Shown: positions 59,170-64,000 of the stretch, in pieces
How positions within the stretch are numbered: position 1 is the stretch's first letter
How the letters are laid out: every line of letters starts with the position of its first letter
From: Desulfosporosinus lacus DSM 15449
GTDB taxonomy: Bacteria; Bacillota; Desulfitobacteriia; Desulfitobacteriales; Desulfitobacteriaceae
Reading direction: 5' to 3'
Assembly: GCF_900129935.1 (NCBI RefSeq)
Contig: NZ_FQXJ01000006.1
Coordinates: 1 to 64,000, forward strand
Length of the DNA: 64,000 nucleotides
Made by a program: the position numbers and the translations under genes
Notes under the pieces: generated by a model
Told to the model about the DNA's origin: nothing
Seen by the model: the letters and a program-made list of their open reading frames with translations, nothing else
The model's database searches: none

Positions 59170-59778
59170 TTATTCAGAAAAGGGTTCGGTTATCGCCATT
59201 AAAATCTCATTCATTTTAGCATAATCACACAGAAAAGAAGCAGCGCTTGCTTCAATCATCTGCTTGTCGGTCACTTGAGAAAAGTCTACCCGATAGCCTG
59301 CATTTTCAGCCAGATATTCGATAAAGAGTCTTTGCACCCTGCCGTTACCTTCTCGAAAAGGGTGTAGTGCATTAATCTCACTAAGGTAGAAACCCAGACG
59401 AAGTGGAACTTCATCTTGAGGAGCGTCTTTAAGATAATTCTCTTTTTTTAACTCCTGAAATAGTATATGGGCATTTGGTTCGATAAACTGATAGTTGCAG
59501 AACATATTGCCTTTTGCCACGTTTACACATCGAAGTTTGCCGGCCCATTCGTAAATATCGCCGAAAATATACTTGTGGATTGTTCTTAAATGAAGCAGAT
59601 CAAAATCGCCTCGTATAACGTTTAATTTGGCATTTGCAATTCGCAAAGAAGTAATTTCTCTTTCTGCTATACGAAGTTTTTCCGCATCCTCAATCCTCAG
59701 CTTGTTTATCAGCACATTGGAATGGGGATAGCAATATTTATGGTCCCATTCATAACTGTAATCATAATTGTTGTTCAT
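59170..59778 (-). CDS. Fic-domain AMP-transferase (toxin of a Fic pair)
   Basis: 202 residues from the ATG at 59778 (MNNNYDYSYEWDHKY). The active-site motif is INALHPFREGNGRVQRLFIE (HPFxEGNGRxxR), complete. A flap region TWxF/LHKYIFGDIYEWAGKLRC matches Fic proteins of the VbhT/FicT kind. These transfer AMP to targets such as DNA gyrase and topoisomerase IV. The start overlaps the antitoxin gene, which carries the inhibitory motif. Confidence 0.88.
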   Translation of the reverse strand: MNNNYDYSYEWDHKYCYPHSNVLINKLRIEDAEKLRIAEREITSLRIANAKLNVIRGDFDLLHLRTIHKYIFGDIYEWAGKLRCVNVAKGNMFCNYQFIEPNAHILFQELKKENYLKDAPQDEVPLRLGFYLSEINALHPFREGNGRVQRLFIEYLAENAGYRVDFSQVTDKQMIEASAASFLCDYAKMNEILMAITEPFSE

Positions 59779-59968
59779 GGTCGTAGTCGTAGGCAGCTGT
59801 ATGTTTTTTGACAAGTTCAGCTATTGTTTTCTCAACCAATTTATCATTTCCTGCGCAATATCTGATTCTATCCTTATCAGACTGCGTAAGTGGCATTCCT
59901 TCCATCGCCATGGAGCCGTTAACCTCATCAATTAGTTTTTCTAAATCTCTCACCGAAAACCACCTCAT
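59762..59968 (-). CDS. VbhA-like antitoxin of the Fic pair
   Basis: 68 residues: SVRDLEKLIDEVNGSMAMEG MPLTQSDKDRIRYCAGNDKL. It contains S-M-A-M-E-G, matching the inhibitory motif (S/T)xxxE(G/N), whose Glu blocks ATP placement in the partner Fic active site. It precedes and overlaps the fic gene by 17 bp. This forms a class I Fic toxin-antitoxin pair. Confidence 0.85.
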   Translation of the reverse strand: MRWFSVRDLEKLIDEVNGSMAMEGMPLTQSDKDRIRYCAGNDKLVEKTIAELVKKHTAAYDYDHEQQL

Positions 59969-60120
59969 TTCATTATACCATATTTTTACTTAAAACTTAA
60001 GCAACATTTGTATATACCGAAAATACGTACATAACATAAGATTTAAGCTTCAGCATTTCCGACTAAAAAACCCATCAACCGATAGAGTTTTCTGCGATAG
60101 TCTCTTAAAAACTTTTGCCA

Positions 60121-60870
60121 TTATTCATTTAAGTATGTGCTCACCCTGTCCTGAATCAATTGGGCAGTCGTTTCCGCTGTCTTCTGTCCTGTAAGGAAGG
60201 CCGCGGTTTCCTCCTGAACAATCGAAATAATCTTCTGGTCCGTTCCGATGTAGACCTTCGCTTTACTCAGCAGGTTTTCCATATAATCGACATCCTCCTG
60301 CGTAGGGGGGTGCAGTGTTATAGATTGAGCTGGAATGCCGTCGTCCTTAATTCTCATTTTCCCACCATTTTTTTGTATAGCCTGGGTGAAATTCTGGGCA
60401 ATTTGGGGAAGCACACTCTTATTAATCGGCATTCCTCCCTGAGTCTGCATATCATCAGAAACCAATAATTTTAAAAATTCCCAGGCCAGTTCTTGATTTG
60501 ATGATTTACTGCTGATCCCATACATGGAGTCCGTGGAAAAGAATACGTTTCCGGGGGGCTTTAAAAGCTGAACACCCTCGCTGAAAATTGCCTTGGCCAC
60601 TTGCAGGTCCCAAAACCCTCTAAGAGAAGTGAAATTAAAAACAAGTTTACCCCGGGAGGCCATGTCCGTAATGTTAGTCTGGGCTGTATCCGTATTAACC
60701 AGTTTGTGGTCAATCAGTCTTTTTTCATCCATCCCGGCCAAGGCATACATCTCCTGGGTTCCCCCGTTTTGCTTGTCATTAATGACCTTTTCAGCCGTCT
60801 TGACAAAATCCTTCCAATCCCAGTTGCTGATGAATCTGATGGGACCATAGGGTATAATAATCCACCAAAT
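60121..60870 (-). pseudogene. Extracellular solute-binding protein, C-terminal half
   Basis: About 250 codons of a family-1 ABC sugar-binding protein: WDWKDFVKTAEKVINDKQNG near the N-terminal edge, GKLVFNFTSLRGFWDLQVAK, QLLKPPGNVFFSTDSMYGIS and QELAWEFLKLLVSDDMQTQG. Signal peptide and first lobe are missing, and an unrelated sequence begins at about 60880. A fragment, not a functional transporter subunit. Confidence 0.8.
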
Positions 60871-60879
60871 CCCTCCGCT

Positions 60880-61021
60880 CATTATCGGCCCGGAAAACCA
60901 GCCTGATCTTATCCCGGTAGAGGGCGGTGATCAGTTCCTGATACTCCTTTTCCAATAATCCCTTAGCCTCAGGAAGCCCTTCCAGGCTGAACATAATCTG
61001 TTTCTGCAAATCCCGGAGCAC
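60880..61021 (-). pseudogene. Fragment of an unidentified protein
   Basis: The minus strand reads LRDLQKQIMFSLEGLPEAKG and KEYQELITALYRDKIRLVFR, a helical protein-like piece fused to the solute-binding remnant by a frame change. No family assigned. Confidence 0.3.
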
Positions 61022-61055
61022 TCTGCAGCGTTGATAATAGCTAGTGAACTCGTTC

Positions 61056-61140
61056 AGCTAAAGCTGAACATCGGGGCTTCGGTAGGGGATTCTACCCCCA
61101 CCGAAGTAGAAAATGCCATGCTACTTTGACCGCATGGCAT
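61056..61140. repeat. Cluster of three hairpins
   Basis: TTCAGC-TAAA-GCTGAA (from 61056), CTTCGGT-AGGGG/CCCCC-ACCGAAG (about 61078-61106) and AATGCCATGC/GCATGGCAT (about 61109-61140). The last, read on the minus strand, ends in TTTTC and could terminate the HEPN gene. The other two resemble solitary insertion-sequence ends, which is a guess. Confidence 0.4.
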
Positions 61141-61152
61141 CTATCATACCGC

Positions 61153-61536
61153 TCATATTGTTTGGTTTAGTATGAAATCATGTATTATTTTCACTCCGGC
61201 TAACGCATGATTCATATCATTTTCCTCCAGCGCCAAATCCATCGGGTATCTCGGCTGTACACCATAAGCCGTCAGGTCTGAGCAATGGTCGGCGATGTCG
61301 GCAAAGGCGTCGGAAAACTTTAAACAAAGCTTATTCAGCTGATCTAAATCGTGCGTTTTCGGAGGATTGACGCCGTTTAGAACAAGATAACCCTTCAGAT
61401 ACTTTTCGACGGATTGCTGGCAGTGATAACAGATGATTTCGATGGGAACAGGCTTCATGTTGGTTAAGTATTCGGCGCTTCTCATATCCATCACCGCAAG
61501 ATTGAACCACTCCTGCGCTCCTGTTTTATTGTCCAT
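61153..61536 (-). CDS. HEPN ribonuclease toxin of an MNT-HEPN pair
   Basis: 127 residues from the ATG at 61536, after GAAGGGG. Typical PF05168 pieces: AVMDMRSAEYLTNMKPVPIE, CYHCQQSVEKYLKGYLVLNG VNPPKTHDLDQLNKLC and AYGVQPRYPMDLALEENDMN. It overlaps the MNT gene by 11 bp. Unlike the copy at 30846, no stop codon interrupts it, so this type VII toxin-antitoxin pair looks intact. Confidence 0.87.
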   Translation of the reverse strand: MDNKTGAQEWFNLAVMDMRSAEYLTNMKPVPIEIICYHCQQSVEKYLKGYLVLNGVNPPKTHDLDQLNKLCLKFSDAFADIADHCSDLTAYGVQPRYPMDLALEENDMNHALAGVKIIHDFILNQTI

Positions 61537-61852
61537 ATAAAACAACCCCTTCTTCCATGATTGTTCTCTCAATGGTAGGGGCTATTTTACGCTTATTAAA
61601 TATATTCTCCTTGCCAACGACGATATCCACGGGCATGGTCTTTTTGTCACGGATTGCTCTATAGATTAAGCGCGTCGCGTCGATTTCACGGATATCCGCG
61701 CTTTCCTGCATCACCACATACAAATCGAGGTCTGAGTCAGCATTCGGTACACCGGCGGCATATGACCCGAAAAGATAAATCTTTTCTACCGGAACAGTTT
61801 TTATAATAATACCCTTAATGATTTCAAGCTCGTCCTGTATGCGTTTTTCCAT
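61526..61852 (-). CDS. MNT nucleotidyltransferase antitoxin
   Basis: 108 residues. Active site: EKIYLFGSYAAGVPNADSDL DLYVVMQE, with the GSxxxG turn and the D-x-D pair. First gene of the module. Family members AMPylate the partner HEPN toxin. Promoter not clearly identifiable in 61853-61888. Confidence 0.87.
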   Translation of the reverse strand: MEKRIQDELEIIKGIIIKTVPVEKIYLFGSYAAGVPNADSDLDLYVVMQESADIREIDATRLIYRAIRDKKTMPVDIVVGKENIFNKRKIAPTIERTIMEEGVVLYGQ

Positions 61853-61888
61853 ATAAGCACCTCCGTTCCTAAAGACAAATATTTACAG

Positions 61889-62070
61889 TTACATTATAGC
61901 ATACCCTTTCTCATTTTCCAACTCACTATTCTGCTCTTCACGGTGGTCTTCCCCGGCGATGCCGATCCCTGTATCGGCGATCACCAGGGTTTGGGCACCC
62001 TCCCTTTCCATATAAATGGAGATCTTCCCCTCCTGGGTATACTTCAAAGCATTGAACAAGCGGGTGGGAA
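61889..62070 (-). pseudogene. Histidine-kinase ATPase-domain fragment
   Basis: The minus strand reads TRLFNALKYTQEGKISIYME and AQTLVIADTGIGIAGEDH, the N-box-to-G1-box part of a HATPase_c domain. It starts and ends abruptly; after GEDH the frame runs on without sense to a stop at 61889. Position next to van genes suggests a VanS-like kinase but that is a guess. Confidence 0.7.
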
Positions 62071-62085
62071 AAGGTTACTCCTACA

Positions 62086-62160
62086 CGAGAGGAGCTGCCT
62101 TTCAAGGGGGATACAGTGATCGGCAATGATGTTTGGCTAGGCCAGAATGTTACAGTGACC
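62086..62160 (+). pseudogene. Vat/CatB-type hexapeptide acetyltransferase fragment
   Basis: The plus strand reads EELPFKGDTVIGNDVWLGQN VTVT, matching the beta-helix core of streptogramin/chloramphenicol acetyltransferases (KGDTxIGNDVWIGxN). Only about 25 codons remain, inserted between the kinase and rph fragments in the opposite orientation. Confidence 0.65.
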
Positions 62161-62459
62161 AGAAAATCGCCTTCCTCTATGTTGGCATCCTCCATTTTTA
62201 AAATGACCCGGGCCCGGCCTTTAATGATTCCGGATGAAACGGGTATGCCCGCCAAAGCACCTTTGGGGATGTTGCCGGTATCATATGCACCGGATAAAAC
62301 CTCGCCCTCGGACGTCATCACCCGCGGCGTCAGCTTCTCATAGACCTCGTATTCCTCTTTGCGCTGCGTGATGATGCTGTGATAGTAGATATCCTCCTTC
62401 TCCCGGATAACCCCGTTTTGCACGAGCTTATCGGCTTCCCTCATTAAGGCCTGCTCCAA
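62161..62459 (-). pseudogene. C-terminal fragment of a second rph gene
   Basis: The minus strand reads EQALMREADKLVQNGVIREK EDIYYH, then (with an internal deletion relative to the intact Rph) QRKEEYEVYEKLTPRVMTSE, GALAGIPVSSGIIKGRARVI LKMEDANIEEGDFLVT. It starts directly after the vanX stop and ends at the acetyltransferase fragment. About 65-70% alike to the 50191 protein by eye. Confidence 0.85.
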
Positions 62460-63068
62460 CTAGGTGATGGGAAAATCAAAATAAGTGTTTGGATAAGGTT
62501 CGTGTTTCAGTGTGTAATGCCACCACTCGCAATCGTATGAAATAAAACCGGAGGCCTCCATGATCGAACAAAGGTATTGACGGTTTCTCGCTTCGACTTG
62601 CGTGATTCCTTTTGCTCCATGATGTGAGACTGAATCCATCAAATCAAAGTCGCCGCCCATTGGAACAAGTGTACCGGCAACTAAATGATAAAGCGTTAAG
62701 TCAATTGCGCTGCCCCGACTGTGGCCCGACTTAGCGGACACATATCCTTTTTCAACGATCTCGGATCTGTCAATATTCGGATAGTGTTTTAGTTTCGTCC
62801 GGCCATCTTCCGGCTGTTTTGACCAGCGCAGAAAATAATCTACGGCGAATTGAGGGCGATAACCATCCCAAAGAAGCAAGCCAAAGCCCAGGGATGCGGC
62901 GTTTTCTCGTGCTTTTTCCAGGCTTAAGCACAAAGCTCTCGTACCGACAATTCGATTGGCTGCATATCCGTCCACCGGTTTGCCGGTAAAATTATCCCAT
63001 GTGGCGTATTTAGCATCCCAACGTATTCCGGATACAAACTCGTCGACATAGACAAAACCATTTTTCAT
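62460..63068 (-). CDS. vanX: D-Ala-D-Ala dipeptidase VanX
   Basis: 202 residues, full VanX length. Zinc motifs SAKSGHSRGSAIDLTLYHL (SxHxxGxAxD) and the catalytic-base/ligand region YDCEWWHYTLK (ExxWH) are intact. It hydrolyses D-Ala-D-Ala so that only D-Ala-D-Lac enters the wall precursor. The start overlaps the ligase stop by 4 bp. The stop adjoins the rph fragment, so the usual downstream van genes are lost. Confidence 0.93.
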   Translation of the reverse strand: MKNGFVYVDEFVSGIRWDAKYATWDNFTGKPVDGYAANRIVGTRALCLSLEKARENAASLGFGLLLWDGYRPQFAVDYFLRWSKQPEDGRTKLKHYPNIDRSEIVEKGYVSAKSGHSRGSAIDLTLYHLVAGTLVPMGGDFDLMDSVSHHGAKGITQVEARNRQYLCSIMEASGFISYDCEWWHYTLKHEPYPNTYFDFPIT

Positions 63069-64000
63069 CGTCCTTTTCCTTTCAATGTCAACGACACAAT
63101 CCGGTCGATCACTTCGGCAAAGGGCAACCCTGCGACTGCCATCATTCTTGGATAACGGCTGTATGAGGTCATCCCGGGCAACGTATTAACCTCGTTAAGT
63201 ATTACTTTTCCATCTTCCTTCAGGAACAGATCCACCCGCGCAAGTCCCCTGCATCCCAAGGCGCGATATACGGCTTTTGCTGTCTCCTGAACGCGCAAGC
63301 GCGCCTCTGCCGAAATGTCAGCGGGAACGATTACTGCCCCGTTTTCGAAACCCTTTTCAGGCTCATTCTCCTGATGGATTCTGAAAAAACCATGAGACAG
63401 ACAAATTTGATCTATCTCGCCTGCCATCAAATCCCCATCCTTCCCTAATATCGCACATCCTACCTCACTACCGACAACAGCCTCTTCAATCAACACCTTC
63501 GAGTCATACTGTCTTGCGATTTCCACCGCACTCAGCACTTCTTCTTTTCGACATACCTTACTGATGCCGAACGATGAACCCGAACGGGCCGGCTTTACAA
63601 AAACGGGATAAGTAAGCCCGTCGGCATCAATATTTTCCTTCGCCGCGACAATCCGGAACTTTGGCGTAGCAATTCCCGCGTTTCCAGCGACGATATAAGC
63701 AAGGGATTTGTCCATACACAGAGCAGAACTTTGGACATCGCAGCCTGCATAGGGGATGCCGGAAAGCTCCAACAAACCTTGCATCGCACCATCCTCGCCA
63801 AGTTTACCATGCAGAACGGGAAACACCATATCCAAACGGATCGTTTTGTATTGTCCCTGCTCCAGAACAAGCAATCCGTGTACGCTTCTGTCCGGGGACA
63901 GTATAGCCGGGCGGCAACTGCCACTTTCCCAATTTGCCTCAGGGCAATGACAAAGCTTCCAAACCCCATTTTTCGTAATCCCGATATAGAAGGGTTCATA
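63065..64000 (-). CDS. D-Ala-D-Lac ligase, VanB/VanA type (partial, runs off right edge)
   Basis: At least 311 residues; the frame is open to the right edge. ATP-grasp ligase strongly resembling VanB: YIGITKNGVWKLC, MVFPVLHGKLGEDGAMQGLL, SGIPYAGCDVQSSALCMDKS, VFVKPARSGSSFGISKV, IHQENEPEKGFENGAVIVPA and LNEVNTLPGMTSYSRYPRM. The Lys-Tyr-type omega-loop positions (ENEPEKG) match the D-lactate-selective group. Upstream VanH and VanRS would lie beyond the window. Confidence 0.92.
   Translation of the reverse strand, partial: YEPFYIGITKNGVWKLCHCPEANWESGSCRPAILSPDRSVHGLLVLEQGQYKTIRLDMVFPVLHGKLGEDGAMQGLLELSGIPYAGCDVQSSALCMDKSLAYIVAGNAGIATPKFRIVAAKENIDADGLTYPVFVKPARSGSSFGISKVCRKEEVLSAVEIARQYDSKVLIEEAVVGSEVGCAILGKDGDLMAGEIDQICLSHGFFRIHQENEPEKGFENGAVIVPADISAEARLRVQETAKAVYRALGCRGLARVDLFLKEDGKVILNEVNTLPGMTSYSRYPRMMAVAGLPFAEVIDRIVSLTLKGKGR

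Noticed and set aside
61056-61106. Right end of an IS200/IS605 element.
   Set aside because: The hairpins look similar to such ends, but no tnpB coding sequence or matching left end is nearby.

Overview
The window looks like chromosomal DNA of a spore-forming, low-to-mid GC Firmicute of the Clostridia, most like Desulfitobacterium and relatives. This is inferred from strong AGGAGG-type ribosome sites, sigma-A promoters, DUF3102 and Rpn-type accessory genes, a DUF1659/DUF2922 pair with a sigma-K-like promoter, CWB2 cell-wall proteins, a BspA-type LRR surface protein and a VanX/D-Ala-D-Lac ligase pair. No rRNA gene, intact tRNA, CRISPR array or complete prophage is visible.

Layout. 0-7.3 kb: an IS200/IS605 tnpA cut by the window edge, a membrane-anchored PpiC foldase, an Rrf2 regulator sharing an operator-like sequence with a methyltransferase-MATE operon, and a MarR-MFS efflux unit with palindromic operators. 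7.3-14.6 kb: a patchwork of remnants (Fic, rhodanese, Rpn nuclease), a DUF3102 gene, long perfect palindromes, the DUF1659/DUF2922 pair, an AraC-OsmC/SDR redox cluster and an ECF sigma/anti-sigma pair.

15.0-31.3 kb is a defence island, nearly all on the minus strand. It holds an IetAS-type AAA ATPase-subtilase pair, a dGTPase-type HD hydrolase coupled to a PEP-synthase-like ATP-grasp/phosphohistidine protein (the best candidate for an undescribed system), a complete Wadjet operon (jetABCD) followed by a coupled 87-aa unknown gene, and an MNT-HEPN module whose HEPN gene has an in-frame stop. Between the first two systems lies a 401-bp unit bounded by 13-bp inverted repeats. One end encodes a roughly 98-nt three-way-junction RNA with its own promoter and terminator.

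31.4-50 kb: a 1404-residue surface protein, a HicB-like orphan, a MalT/LAL-type LuxR regulator, a BlaI-BlaR1 pair with two operators, a radical SAM/SPASM protein with a Gly-His-Pro-rich N-terminus, an Xre-membrane protein pair with paired operators, a SEC-C protein, a decayed B12-dependent mutase, and a PadR-DUF1048-DUF1048 operon. 50-64 kb is dominated by antibiotic-related genes and fragments: rifamycin phosphotransferase (rph), a second MATE pump, fragments of JetC, DUF3102, Rph, a histidine kinase and a Vat/CatB-type acetyltransferase, a tRNA-Ala-like 3' fragment, a Fic/VbhA-like module, an intact MNT-HEPN module, and vanX with a VanB-like ligase running off the right edge.

A recurrent feature is partial duplication: fragments of sdr, jetC, the DUF3102 gene, rph and the DUF1659 leader each appear twice. 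Together with the palindromes, this points to repeated illegitimate recombination in an accessory region.
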